Assembly (NCBI GenBank): GCA_012840125.1
Contig: DULZ01000096.1
Coordinates: 1 to 43,538, forward strand
Direction: 5' to 3'
Length of the DNA stretch: 43,538 nucleotides
Source: Clostridia bacterium
GTDB taxonomy: Bacteria > Bacillota > DULZ01
Position 1 is the stretch's first letter; each line of letters begins with the position of its first letter. Position numbers and translations under genes: made by a program. Below the pieces are notes generated by a model, which saw only the letters and a program-made list of their open reading frames with translations, did not search any database and was not told the DNA's origin. Shown in pieces: positions 29,711-37,225 of the stretch.

Positions 29711-30790
29711 TTGGATACTCGTCAGAATTTGGCGACGGCGGAAATGGGCACCCGGGCCCGCCGGAGGCGTACCGGGGAGAGAGCCAAGGGGAATAGGGTG
29801 AAACGGCTGGTTGTGCTTTTAGTTTTTCTGACGGTTTTATGTATTTTACCATTTCCGCTGATGAACTACTACCTCAAACCTTATGCTGCCGAATCCCGAC
29901 CGGTGGAAGTGGAAATACCCATGGGCAGCAGTCCTTATGCGGTGGCCCAGATACTGGCTGATAAAAAAGTGATCCGCCATCCCAAAGTCTTTTATTACTA
30001 TACCAGGTTAAAAGGGATCAGTCCTCAATTTAAGGCAGGAACCTATACTTTGGACGCTGCCTGGCCCATGGAGCAGATTGCTGTAGCTTTAACGCGGGGG
30101 GGCCGGGGAGCGGTGGTCACGGTCACCATCCCAGAAGGTTTTGACTTGGAGCAGATTGCGGCCAGGATCGCCGCGGCGAATCTGGTGAGCCGCGAGGAAT
30201 TCCTTCAGGCGGCAGCCCACGGGGAATTTCACTATGAGTTTTTGAACGGAGTACCCGAGGGTGACAAGCGGCTGGAGGGTTTCTTGTTCCCGGATACGTA
30301 CCAGTTCGCTGCCGGTGCCACCGCCGAAGAGATTATCCACAAGATGCTGAAGCGCTTCGGCGAGGTTTATCATGAAGATTATCGCCGGCGGGCCCAAGAG
30401 CTGGGTTTATCGACGCTGGAAGTGGTGACGATGGCCTCCCTGGTGGAAAAGGAAGCGAAACTGGATGAGGAAAGAGCAATGATTGCCGGGGTCTTTTACA
30501 ATAGGTTGAAAAAGAACTGGAAATTGGAATCCTGTGCTACAGTACAGTACCTGTTGGATGAGCCGAAGGAAGTGCTTTTGTATGAAGACCTGGAGATTGA
30601 TTCGCCTTACAATACCTACAAGTACTACGGGCTGCCTCCCGGACCCATTGCCTCTCCCGGCAGGGCGTCCTTAGAAGCGGCTTTATATCCGGCAGAGGTG
30701 GATTACATGTTTTTCAGGGCAAATCCTGACGGTTCCCATGTCTTTTCCCGGACCTTGGCAGAGCATAACAGAGCCGGAGCCTCAAAATAA
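29711..30790 (+). CDS. mltG: Endolytic transglycosylase MltG (YceG-like)
   Basis: Membrane-anchored enzyme that cuts nascent glycan strands and may end peptidoglycan synthesis. 359 residues: a basic cytoplasmic N-terminus, one transmembrane segment (about 33-53), a LysM-like region, then the YceG catalytic domain with EGFLFPDTYQF near 195 and ASLVEKEAKL, whose Glu-246 aligns with the catalytic Glu. The C-terminal SPYNTYKYYGLPPGPIASPG block is typical. Starts TTG 29711 after AAGGGG. Followed by the U32 gene, a common pairing. Confidence 0.93.
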   Translation: MDTRQNLATAEMGTRARRRRTGERAKGNRVKRLVVLLVFLTVLCILPFPLMNYYLKPYAAESRPVEVEIPMGSSPYAVAQILADKKVIRHPKVFYYYTRLKGISPQFKAGTYTLDAAWPMEQIAVALTRGGRGAVVTVTIPEGFDLEQIAARIAAANLVSREEFLQAAAHGEFHYEFLNGVPEGDKRLEGFLFPDTYQFAAGATAEEIIHKMLKRFGEVYHEDYRRRAQELGLSTLEVVTMASLVEKEAKLDEERAMIAGVFYNRLKKNWKLESCATVQYLLDEPKEVLLYEDLEIDSPYNTYKYYGLPPGPIASPGRASLEAALYPAEVDYMFFRANPDGSHVFSRTLAEHNRAGASK

Positions 30791-30832
30791 TAAGTTAAGG
30801 ATATTTGTGCTCGCAGGTGGAGGCAACATGCA

Positions 30833-32053
30833 ATGACCAAGCCTGAAATCCTTGCCCCGGCAGGGAACTTGGAAAAACTGAAAATCGCCGTTATATATGG
30901 TGCTGACGCCGTTTATTTAGGAGGAGAGCGGTACAGCCTAAGAGCCGCTGCGGGAAACTTTTCCTTAGGGGAAATGGCTGAGGGAATCCGGTTTGCGCAC
31001 CAGCACGGCAGGAAAGTTTATGTGACCGTGAACATCCTGGCCCACAACCGGGACCTGGGAGGATTACCCGGTTATTTAAGAGAACTGGCGGCCCTTAAAG
31101 CAGATGGGGTAATTATATCTGATCCCGGCCTGGTGGCATTAGCCAGGGCAACGGTGCCCGAGCTTCCGATTCATTTGAGTACCCAGGCCAATACCACCAA
31201 TTGGGCCAGTGCCCGCTTTTGGCAGGAGCAGGGGGTTAAGAGGATCGTCCTGGCGCGGGAACTGTCTTTCCAAGAGATAATGGAGATAAGAGAAAAGACC
31301 CAGGTGGAGCTGGAAGCTTTTGTGCACGGTGCCATGTGCATGGCTTATTCCGGCCGGTGCTTGTTGAGCAGCTACCTGACCGGGCGCAGTGCCAACAGGG
31401 GTGCTTGTACCCATCCTTGCCGCTGGCGCTATCATTTGGTAGAAGAGACTCGTCCCGGGCAGTACATGCCCATCGAGGAGGATGAGCGAGGCACTTATAT
31501 TCTCAGCCCCAGGGATTTGTGTATGATTTCCCACGTTCCCGCGCTGGTGAGGGCCGGGTTAGACAGTTGGAAAATAGAAGGCCGGATGAAAAGCATTCAT
31601 TACCTGGCGACTGTGGTTAAAACCTACCGGGAGGCCCTGGACCTTTTTTGGGAAAACCCGGACAGTTACAGTTTCCGGGAAGATTGGCTGTTGGAGCTGC
31701 AGAAAGTCTCGGACCGGGGTTTTACGACGGGGTTTTATTTTGGTCCTCCCCATGGTGACCGGGAAACGCCTGCCGGGCGTGTTCCGCTGCCGGTGCAATT
31801 CGTGGGGCTGGTCCTGGAACACCCGTATCCCGATTTGGCCCTGGTGGAACAGAGAAACCGTTTTGCCGTGGGTGACACCTTGGAAGTACTTTCACCTCAG
31901 GGGGCCCCATTTACCTTTCGCTTGGAAAAGCTATATGATGAATCCGGAGCTCCCCTGGATGCGGCACCCCATGCCCAGCAAAAAGTATATCTGGAAGTAC
32001 CGGAAAGGATCACGCCATACTCCATCCTCCGCCGCCGGGTTGAGGGTGATTAG
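30833..32053 (+). CDS. U32 family protein (TrhP/YrrN-YrrO-like, tRNA hydroxylation)
   Basis: 406 residues. N-terminal KPEILAPAGNLEKLKIAVIYGADAVYLGG is the U32 start. HGAMCMAYSGRCLLSSYLTGRSANRGACTHPCRW, about residues 164-197, holds the conserved four Cys that probably bind an Fe-S cluster, and SWKIEGRMKS follows. U32 proteins were once called collagenase-like peptidases; TrhP members are needed for 5-hydroxyuridine at tRNA position 34. One gene here, whereas Bacillus carries two adjacent copies. Follows mltG by about 40 bases. Confidence 0.88.
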   Translation: MTKPEILAPAGNLEKLKIAVIYGADAVYLGGERYSLRAAAGNFSLGEMAEGIRFAHQHGRKVYVTVNILAHNRDLGGLPGYLRELAALKADGVIISDPGLVALARATVPELPIHLSTQANTTNWASARFWQEQGVKRIVLARELSFQEIMEIREKTQVELEAFVHGAMCMAYSGRCLLSSYLTGRSANRGACTHPCRWRYHLVEETRPGQYMPIEEDERGTYILSPRDLCMISHVPALVRAGLDSWKIEGRMKSIHYLATVVKTYREALDLFWENPDSYSFREDWLLELQKVSDRGFTTGFYFGPPHGDRETPAGRVPLPVQFVGLVLEHPYPDLALVEQRNRFAVGDTLEVLSPQGAPFTFRLEKLYDESGAPLDAAPHAQQKVYLEVPERITPYSILRRRVEGD

Positions 32054-32063
32054 TCCCGCCGGC

Positions 32064-32110
32064 AAGCCATCTCCGGCACTGGTTGACTAGAGGTGGCTTC
32101 TTTTTTTTTT
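32064..32110 (+). terminator. Intrinsic terminator after the U32 gene
   Basis: GCCATCTC (32066-32073) pairs with GAGGTGGC (32090-32097), one G-T pair, followed by C and ten T. Confidence 0.85.
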
Positions 32111-32139
32111 AAGTATGATGTATACATAACTGGCCGGGG

Positions 32140-32168
32140 TTTTCAAGCAAAGGGTCATCTATTATAAT
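32140..32168 (+). promoter_or_regulatory. Promoter of the unknown Cys-rich gene
   Basis: Weak -35 TTTTCA (32140-32145), 17-base spacer, TATAAT (32163-32168). The start near 32175 would make ATG 32180 almost leaderless, favouring GTG 32201. Confidence 0.5.
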
Positions 32169-32200
32169 TAACTAACACAATGACAGGCGGGGGGATAAAG

Positions 32201-32650
32201 GTGGATCATAAAGGGGACGCGTTGCTGACCAAGTACCTCCAGGTATTAGGCAAATCCGCCGGTAAAGAAATGGAAAATATCAGAGCGAAGATGGGCTGGT
32301 CTTTGGCCGAAGATTTATGGGGAAGTCTGGAAACTGAGCCTAAGACCGTTGAGCAATTAATTGCTTTCTTAAATTACAGACTGCAGGCGGAGTTTCCTTT
32401 TTGCGAAAGGCTTGAACTGAAAGAAGCCTCACCGGTGGATATTACGGTGATGGTTCATGGATGTGCCTTCAAGAAAGCGAACCTGGATTTAGTGCAGCAC
32501 CATCGGCAAAACTTGTGCCCGGTAGATCCCTTCTTGATATTTTTCTTGAATCGAAGCTTCAGCCAGAATTGCTGGTTGGTGGATAATGCTTTTACGGAAG
32601 ATGGCTGCATCATGAAGTTTTCTTTAAGCAAAAGCTGCGCCCTTAAGTAG
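32201..32650 (+). CDS. Unknown Cys-rich protein, about 149 residues
   Basis: I do not recognise this family. Starting at GTG 32201 (GGGGGG a few bases upstream), the product begins MDHKGDALLTKYLQVLGK. It has a helical N-terminal half and a second half with six cysteines: FPFC, VHGCAF, NLCPVDPF, QNCW, DGC and KSC. No signal peptide or membrane span is evident. Such Cys and His spacing could bind metal or heme, but no ligand set is obvious. It has its own promoter and terminator and lies just before the selenoprotein gene. Confidence 0.7.
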   Translation: MDHKGDALLTKYLQVLGKSAGKEMENIRAKMGWSLAEDLWGSLETEPKTVEQLIAFLNYRLQAEFPFCERLELKEASPVDITVMVHGCAFKKANLDLVQHHRQNLCPVDPFLIFFLNRSFSQNCWLVDNAFTEDGCIMKFSLSKSCALK

Positions 32651-32666
32651 GGGTAACGGTCATGAG

Positions 32667-32689
32667 AGGCTGCATGGGCAGCCTTTTTG
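32667..32689 (+). terminator. Intrinsic terminator before the selenoprotein gene
   Basis: AGGCTGC (32667-32673) pairs with GCAGCCT (32678-32684) across ATGG, followed by T-rich sequence. Confidence 0.85.
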
Positions 32690-32715
32690 TTAACCGTTCT
32701 TTTCGCAAATATATA

Positions 32716-32744
32716 TTGACAGCAATTTGTTTAAAAAGTATAAT
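32716..32744 (+). promoter_or_regulatory. Consensus promoter of the selenoprotein gene
   Basis: TTGACA (32716-32721), 17-base spacer, TATAAT (32739-32744): perfect consensus, leader of about 50 bases. Confidence 0.88.
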
Positions 32745-32802
32745 AAAAAAACAACCGGGAGCATAATTTGCTTGCATCATTACACTGGAAAGGAGAAAAG
32801 CC

Positions 32803-33087
32803 ATGACACGGGTGAAATTTTCGGAGGCAGCCATTAATTACATCAAGAGTAAAACTGATACGGTTACATTACTGGTGGCCTCGGTAGGGGGATGAGCAGG
32901 TTCCTGTCAAATGCCTGCCGTGTTCGCAGGCAAGCCGGATAATGTGAAATCTTATGAATACACGCAGGTGGACGGCTTAAATGTTTATATAGACAAAACC
33001 GTTCCGGTCCATCCGGAGGGGTTACAAGTGGACCTAAAAGGTTTCGGCTTGTTCAAGAGATTGGTCGTGGATGGGTTCATGGTTTAG
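32803..33087 (+). CDS. HesB-like selenoprotein with in-frame UGA (Sec-31)
   Basis: One frame runs from ATG 32803, preceded by AAAGGAGA, to TAG 33085-33087, broken only by TGA at 32893-32895. Read as selenocysteine it gives 94 residues with the active-site stretch SVGGUAGSCQMP (Sec-31 and Cys-35). The C-terminal half (GLNVYIDKTVPVHPEGLQVDLKGF) resembles the HesB/IscA fold, but the CxC pair of A-type Fe-S carriers is absent. This fits the small HesB-like CC/Se-motif (seleno)proteins of Clostridia, whose function is unknown. A SECIS-like hairpin lies 16 bases after the TGA. Thioredoxin-like and CcdA genes follow. The alternative, a nonsense-mutated gene, is less likely given the intact frame, promoter and hairpin. 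Confidence 0.88.
32912..32932 (+). promoter_or_regulatory. Bacterial SECIS-like stem-loop
   Basis: TGCCTGC (32912-32918) pairs with GCAGGCA (32926-32932), 7 perfect pairs around the 7-base loop CGTGTTC, beginning 16 bases after the TGA. Spacing, short stem and a G in the first two loop bases fit bacterial SECIS elements, which recruit SelB. An alternative stem, GCAGG (32896-32900) with CCTGC (32914-32918), would start right after the TGA. Confidence 0.78.
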
Positions 33088-33115
33088 TTTTTCTGCGATA
33101 TAATATAATAGCGCG

Positions 33116-33146
33116 GTGGGGCAACATGGACCATATGCTGTCCCAC
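33116..33146 (+). promoter_or_regulatory. Hairpin in the leader of the thioredoxin-like gene
   Basis: GTGGGGCA (33116-33123) pairs with TGTCCCAC (33139-33146), one G-T pair. It lies just downstream of a TATAAT at 33104-33109, so it would be at the 5' end of the thioredoxin-ccdA mRNA; no T tract. Role unknown (stabiliser or regulatory). Confidence 0.45.
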
Positions 33147-33171
33147 TTTATGTTTAACAGGGGGGTTGTTT

Positions 33172-33588
33172 ATGAAAAAGCGGCTAACCATTATCTTGGT
33201 CGCAGCGATCCTGATAGCCGGGGTGACGGCCTTCCGCCTCCTCAGCGCAGGTGCCGGTGAGTTGGAAGCCACCCCGAATCCGGAGGAACGCTTGGCTTTA
33301 GCCCTGGCCCAAAACAAACCCATATTCATCGAGTTTTTCGCGGACCGCTGTCCGGCGTGCGTGGCCATGAAACCGACCATCGCTGAATTGAAGAAAGAAT
33401 ACGGCGACCGGATCGAATTTATCCTGGCTGATACTGACGGTACCGGCTTGGCATTGGCCATCGAATACCAGGTCATGTATATCCCGTCATATGTATTTAT
33501 TAACGCTCAAGGTGAACGGGTCGGTGGGGATATGTCCGGTTACATGTCCAAGGCGACGCTGGAAGGTTTCTTAAAAGCGCTGTTGTAA
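33172..33588 (+). CDS. Membrane-anchored thioredoxin-fold protein
   Basis: 138 residues. An N-terminal membrane anchor or signal (about 5-24) carries a thioredoxin domain outside the cytoplasm. The redox motif is CPAC (FFADRCPACVAM, about 63-66), the cis-Pro loop is MYIPSYVFINAQGE, and a helix ends the protein. ATG 33172 follows AGGGGGG by 6 bases; the in-frame TTG at 33166 touches it. It lies 29 bases before ccdA, whose product would hand it electrons across the membrane. Confidence 0.9.
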   Translation: MKKRLTIILVAAILIAGVTAFRLLSAGAGELEATPNPEERLALALAQNKPIFIEFFADRCPACVAMKPTIAELKKEYGDRIEFILADTDGTGLALAIEYQVMYIPSYVFINAQGERVGGDMSGYMSKATLEGFLKALL

Positions 33589-33617
33589 CGAGGTAAGGTG
33601 GCGGAGAAGGGGTTAAG

Positions 33618-34304
33618 ATGATTGAGTATTTTACCAATCTGGTGAGCCAATCCATAACGGGAAGCCTGGGTTTGGCACTGCCCTTGATTTTTGTGGCCGG
33701 GGTGGTGACCAGTTTTAGTCCTTGCATTTTATCCATGATACCGGTCTTGGTAGGCTATGTAGGTGGATACAGCAATCCTTCCAGGCTTAAAGGTTTTTCC
33801 ATGTCCTTTCTTTTTGTCCTCGGGCTGGGAGTAACCTTTGCCATCCTGGGCATCACGGCCGCCAGTTTCGGCAGAGTATTTGGACAAATCGGCTCCCACT
33901 GGTACTTGATCATGGCCGCAGTAGCCATTCTCATGGGGTTGCAGCTGTGCGGTGTTTTCCACTTCAGTTTTCCCGGTTTTAAGACCATGCCCATCAAAGT
34001 AAAAGGCGTGGTGGGCAGCTTTCTCATGGGCCTCTTCTTTGGCCTCGTCGCTTCGCCTTGTGCCACGCCTGTGTTGGCGGTGATTCTCACCTATTTGGCC
34101 AGTAAAGGAGATCTGGTTTACGGGGGCTTGATGTTATTTGCCTATGGGTTGGGCCACGGCATGCCGCTAATAGTGGCAGGAACCTTTACCGGCGCTATCA
34201 AGAATTTGCGGCATTTTCAGAAATACAGTCCTTATGTCACTTATGCCAGTGGAGGCATCCTCATTCTACTGGGGGCGTATCTTTTTTCCTTGGCTTTCAT
34301 TTAA
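33618..34304 (+). CDS. ccdA: CcdA/DsbD-type transmembrane electron carrier
   Basis: 228 residues, six predicted membrane spans. It passes reducing equivalents from cytoplasmic thioredoxin to exported thiol proteins. Both redox cysteines are placed as in CcdA: VTSFSPCILSMIPVL in the first span (about 33-47) and LVASPCATPVLAVIL in the fourth (about 140-154). ATG 33618 follows GGAGAAGGGG. Paired with the thioredoxin-like gene; its nearest upstream redox neighbour is the selenoprotein. Confidence 0.92.
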   Translation: MIEYFTNLVSQSITGSLGLALPLIFVAGVVTSFSPCILSMIPVLVGYVGGYSNPSRLKGFSMSFLFVLGLGVTFAILGITAASFGRVFGQIGSHWYLIMAAVAILMGLQLCGVFHFSFPGFKTMPIKVKGVVGSFLMGLFFGLVASPCATPVLAVILTYLASKGDLVYGGLMLFAYGLGHGMPLIVAGTFTGAIKNLRHFQKYSPYVTYASGGILILLGAYLFSLAFI

Positions 34305-34326
34305 TTACGGTGCCCATCAGGCATCC

Positions 34327-35040
34327 TCAAGCTTCATGGTTTTCGGAGGTAATCTCCTTAGTCAGTTTTTCTAAGGCCCGTTTTTCAATCCTTGATACAT
34401 AGGAGCGAGAAATCCCTAGTTTCTTGGCGATTTCTCGCTGTGTTTTTCTAAAGCTGTTAAATAAGCCGTAACGCATGATCAAAACATTTCTTTCCCGGGC
34501 CGTGAGGGTTTTTAATTTAGCCAGGACTCGTTCTTGCTCGTGCAGCAGTTCTACTGTGTCGGCTACGATATCTTGATCGGTGCCTAGTACATCGATTAAA
34601 GTGATTTCATTACCTTCCCGGTCCACCCCAATGGGATCGTGAATGGACACTTCTCCCTTGGTCTTTTTGATGGAGCGGAGGTGCATGAGAATTTCGTTTT
34701 CAATGCAGCGGGCGGCATATGTAGCGAGCCTGGTGCCTTTACTGGGATTAAAGGTATTAATTGCTTTAATTAAACCAATGGTTCCGATAGAGATAAGGTC
34801 ATCATTATCCTCGCCTGTACCTTCGAATTTCTTGATGATATGGGCCACTAAACGCAAGTTGTGCTCGATGAGCATGTTCCTGGCTTCCTCGTCTCCCTGC
34901 AGCATCAATGAAATGTAACGGGCTTCTTCTTCTTCTGACAGAGGTTGGGGAAAAGCATTGTTGCTAAGGTAGGACACCAGTAATGAAATGCCTTTTAGGA
35001 GGGAAAGAATTAGAGCACCTAAGACCAGGTAATTAAACAT
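34327..35040 (-). CDS. sigK: Sporulation sigma factor SigK (pro-sigma-K)
   Basis: Late mother-cell sporulation sigma factor, 237 residues. The hydrophobic N-terminus ([25 protein letters not shown]) is the pro-sequence removed by a membrane protease. Region 2 includes [40 protein letters not shown]; region 4 includes [27 protein letters not shown]. The gene is whole, with no intervening skin element. Read on the minus strand, the start follows GGGGGTGATG. It converges with ccdA, with only 22 bases between the stops. Confidence 0.95.
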   Translation of the reverse strand: MFNYLVLGALILSLLKGISLLVSYLSNNAFPQPLSEEEEARYISLMLQGDEEARNMLIEHNLRLVAHIIKKFEGTGEDNDDLISIGTIGLIKAINTFNPSKGTRLATYAARCIENEILMHLRSIKKTKGEVSIHDPIGVDREGNEITLIDVLGTDQDIVADTVELLHEQERVLAKLKTLTARERNVLIMRYGLFNSFRKTQREIAKKLGISRSYVSRIEKRALEKLTKEITSENHEA

Positions 35041-35066
35041 TTCATCACCCCCGCAGTGTTACCCTA

Positions 35067-35075
35067 TAATATATG
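35067..35075 (-). promoter_or_regulatory. Possible sigma-E/sigma-K -10 element for sigK
   Basis: On the minus strand the bases read CATATATTA, matching CATAnnnTA of sigma-K promoters and close to sigma-E -10 boxes. An AAC at about -35 (35091-35093) is somewhat too near, so this is tentative. Confidence 0.35.
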
Positions 35076-35143
35076 AAATCCACCGGAACAGTTGCTAGTA
35101 CCATTAACTGTAAAGAAAAGGCAACTCCCGCGGTTTTTGATCC

Positions 35144-35171
35144 TTGCCCGGCAGTTTTGGTATAGTATAAT
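35144..35171 (+). promoter_or_regulatory. Promoter of yqeG
   Basis: TTGCCC (35144-35149), 16-base spacer, TATAAT (35166-35171), in the divergent region with sigK. Confidence 0.6.
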
Positions 35172-35203
35172 TAAGAAGAGTACATGAAGGATAGGAGCTG
35201 GCT

Positions 35204-35701
35204 ATGTTCAAACTGTTAAGACCTCATTTGTATGTAAACCGGTTGGAGGATATTCCTTTGGCCGAACTGGCGGAAAAGGGTATCCGGGGTCTAATCATTG
35301 ATCTGGACAACACGGTGACGGAATGGAACAGCAATTTTATCCAGGAAAAAGTGCGGGCTTGGTTTGAGCAGCTGCCGCAATACAATTTAAAACCATGCCT
35401 GGTTTCCAATAACAGCCACGGCAGGGTGCGGAAGGTGGCGGAACAGCTGGGGGTGCCTTTCATTTCTAAAGCGGGCAAACCTCGCCGCAGGGCTTTCCGG
35501 AAAGCCATGGAGATGCTCGGGCTGGATCCCCAGGTCACCGCGGTGATTGGGGATCAGGTGTTTACGGATGTCTTAGGAGGCAACCGGTTGAGGTTGATGA
35601 CGATTCTGGTGGTACCTCTCACCAAGAAAGAATTCATCGGTACCAGGTTCATGCGGCAGTTGGAGAAGCTGGTCTTATCCGGTATGGCGAAGAGAACATG
35701 A
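35204..35701 (+). CDS. yqeG: YqeG family HAD IIIA-type phosphatase
   Basis: 165-residue HAD-superfamily phosphatase. The nucleophile motif reads IIDLDNTVTEW (about 31-41), motif II is LVSNNSHGRV, and motifs III/IV are SKAGKPRRRAF and VIGDQVFTDVLGGNRL. The family is conserved in Firmicutes upstream of shikimate or ribosome-assembly genes; the substrate is not established. ATG 35204 follows AGGAG. aroE begins 10 bases later, so they share a transcript. Confidence 0.92.
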   Translation: MFKLLRPHLYVNRLEDIPLAELAEKGIRGLIIDLDNTVTEWNSNFIQEKVRAWFEQLPQYNLKPCLVSNNSHGRVRKVAEQLGVPFISKAGKPRRRAFRKAMEMLGLDPQVTAVIGDQVFTDVLGGNRLRLMTILVVPLTKKEFIGTRFMRQLEKLVLSGMAKRT

Positions 35702-35711
35702 GAGGTGGCGT

Positions 35712-36569
35712 ATGAAGATATTCTCCAGTCCCCGTTTGGTAGGCATTATGGGTTATCCTTTAGGACACACCCTGTCGCCTCCCATGCATAATGCGGCTTT
35801 TCAATATCTCGGTCTTGATTATGTTTATGTACCTTTTGCCGTACCTCCCGGCAATCTGGCAGATGCTGTTAATGGCATTAGAGCCCTCCACATCGCCGGA
35901 TGCAACGTGACTATTCCATATAAAGAACAGGTCATTTCCTTCCTTGATCGCTTGCACGACTCGGCGAAAATGGTGGGTGCCGTCAATACCATTGTGAACC
36001 GGGACGGCGAACTGTGGGGTTACAACACTGACGGAGCCGGTTTCTTGCGTTCATTGACTCAGGAACTCAGTATTGACATCAAAGGAAAATCAGTATTAAT
36101 GCTCGGGGCCGGCGGTGCTGCCAGGGCCGTCGGTTTTGCCCTGGCTCAAGCAGGCGTGGGCAGGTTGCTTATCGCCAATCGCAGTTTTACCAAAGGGCTG
36201 AGCCTGGCTCAAGAAATTGCCCGTGCCGGTACCGTGATCGCCGAGGCGGTGGAATTGGTACCGGAAGCCCTGTCCGGCTGCCTGCGGTCGGCGGACATCC
36301 TGATTAATACTCTGCCGTTAGGGATGTATCCTCAGGTGGATGCCATGCCTCCCATTAACGAGGAGTGGCTTAACCCACCTTTGATCGTGTGTGATTTGAT
36401 CTATAACCCCAGGCAAACGAGACTCCTAGCCAAGGCGGAGCAAAGAGGCTGCCGGGTCCTCAACGGCGAGGGAATGCTGGTGTTCCAAGGAGCCGAGGCC
36501 TTTCGCCTGTGGACGGGGCACGAGGCGCCTGTACTCATCATGCGCCGGGTGTTGGACCGGTTTCTATGA
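35712..36569 (+). CDS. aroE: Shikimate dehydrogenase AroE
   Basis: NADPH-dependent reduction of 3-dehydroshikimate in aromatic amino acid synthesis. 285 residues: MGYPLGHTLSPPMHNAAFQ near the start for substrate binding, TIPYKE near 63 with catalytic Lys, NTDGAGF near 102 with catalytic Asp, the nucleotide motif GAGGAARAV near 129 and NRS after it. ATG 35712 follows GAGAGGTGG. Cotranscribed with yqeG and followed by a terminator; aroC, aroK and aroB lie further downstream. Confidence 0.95.
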   Translation: MKIFSSPRLVGIMGYPLGHTLSPPMHNAAFQYLGLDYVYVPFAVPPGNLADAVNGIRALHIAGCNVTIPYKEQVISFLDRLHDSAKMVGAVNTIVNRDGELWGYNTDGAGFLRSLTQELSIDIKGKSVLMLGAGGAARAVGFALAQAGVGRLLIANRSFTKGLSLAQEIARAGTVIAEAVELVPEALSGCLRSADILINTLPLGMYPQVDAMPPINEEWLNPPLIVCDLIYNPRQTRLLAKAEQRGCRVLNGEGMLVFQGAEAFRLWTGHEAPVLIMRRVLDRFL

Positions 36570-36597
36570 CGACAAGTTGCACGACTTGTCGTTTTTT
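36570..36597 (+). terminator. Intrinsic terminator after aroE
   Basis: CGACAAGT (36570-36577) pairs with ACTTGTCG (36584-36591), followed by six T. Confidence 0.88.
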
Positions 36598-36695
36598 GTT
36601 TGGAAAAGGTGAAAGAAAATTAGCATTTCATGGCAGGAAATCTCAATAATATCCATAATATTTAAATCATGGCATTTAGAGGGAGGGCTGAACAG

Positions 36696-37166
36696 GTGTC
36701 AGAGAAGCTAACGATCCAGCAAGTAGCGAGTATTCTTCAAGTCGAAGTCAGTACGCTTCGCTTTTGGGAGAAAGAATTCGCCGAATTCTTGAGAATTCGT
36801 GAACCAAAAGGAAAGAGAAAGAGATATGATCAAAACCATTTGGAAACTTTCAGTCAGATCAAAGAACTGCTGCAAACCGAGCAGTACACCATTAAAGGCG
36901 CCAAGCGCCGGTTGGAATTGGAACGCACCCTGGCAAGTGCCATGGGCATAGACCATAATTTGAAAACGACGATCTTTTTCATGTTCTCCACCATCATTGA
37001 AGAATTGCGTAAGGCCCAGGAAGAAAGCAGGAGGTTGGCCGAGGAGGTACAGCGCCTCCGGATGCAAAAAGAAGCTGCCGAGGAAAAACTGTTTGAAGAG
37101 CAGAATAAGAGCTTACTGGAGTTCTTGAGAGACAAGCTGCAGACAAGAAAACCGGAAGTCAGTTAA
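36696..37166 (+). CDS. MerR-family transcriptional regulator
   Basis: About 156 residues. The N-terminal winged helix reads LTIQQVASILQVEVSTLRFWEKEF with the two wings in EPKGKRKRYD and HLETFSQIKELL. A long coiled coil follows (roughly 90-140, rich in Glu/Lys/Arg) that would form the antiparallel dimer. There is no Cys/His metal site, so it is not a metal sensor of MerR type; the ligand is unknown. GTG 36696 is preferred, after GGGAGGG; ATG 36669 has no ribosome site. It lies between aroE and aroC. Confidence 0.87.
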   Translation: MSEKLTIQQVASILQVEVSTLRFWEKEFAEFLRIREPKGKRKRYDQNHLETFSQIKELLQTEQYTIKGAKRRLELERTLASAMGIDHNLKTTIFFMFSTIIEELRKAQEESRRLAEEVQRLRMQKEAAEEKLFEEQNKSLLEFLRDKLQTRKPEVS

Positions 37167-37190
37167 GCTGCGCAAGCAGCTATTTTATTT
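37166..37190 (+). terminator. Intrinsic terminator after the MerR-type gene
   Basis: AGCTGC (37166-37171) pairs with GCAGCT (37176-37181) across GCAA, then ATTTTATTTT. It begins at the end of the stop codon. Confidence 0.75.
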
Positions 37191-37207
37191 TGCATAGATT
37201 AACAAAA

Positions 37208-37225
37208 TGTTACATGGGAGTAACA
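37208..37225. promoter_or_regulatory. TGTTAC/GTAACA dyad upstream of aroC
   Basis: Perfect 6-base inverted repeat with a 6-base spacer (18 bases), flanked by A- and T-tracts. The size fits MerR-type operators and it lies between the MerR-type gene and aroC, but no clear 19-base-spaced promoter surrounds it. Confidence 0.4.

Noticed and set aside
32803-32895. Reading the gene as a 30-residue peptide or a pseudogene ending at TGA
   Set aside because: Coding character continues after the TGA to a proper stop, with a SECIS-like hairpin and a family known to use Sec.
34305-34326. Bidirectional terminator between ccdA and sigK
   Set aside because: Only a weak TGCC/GGCA stem without T tracts on either strand.
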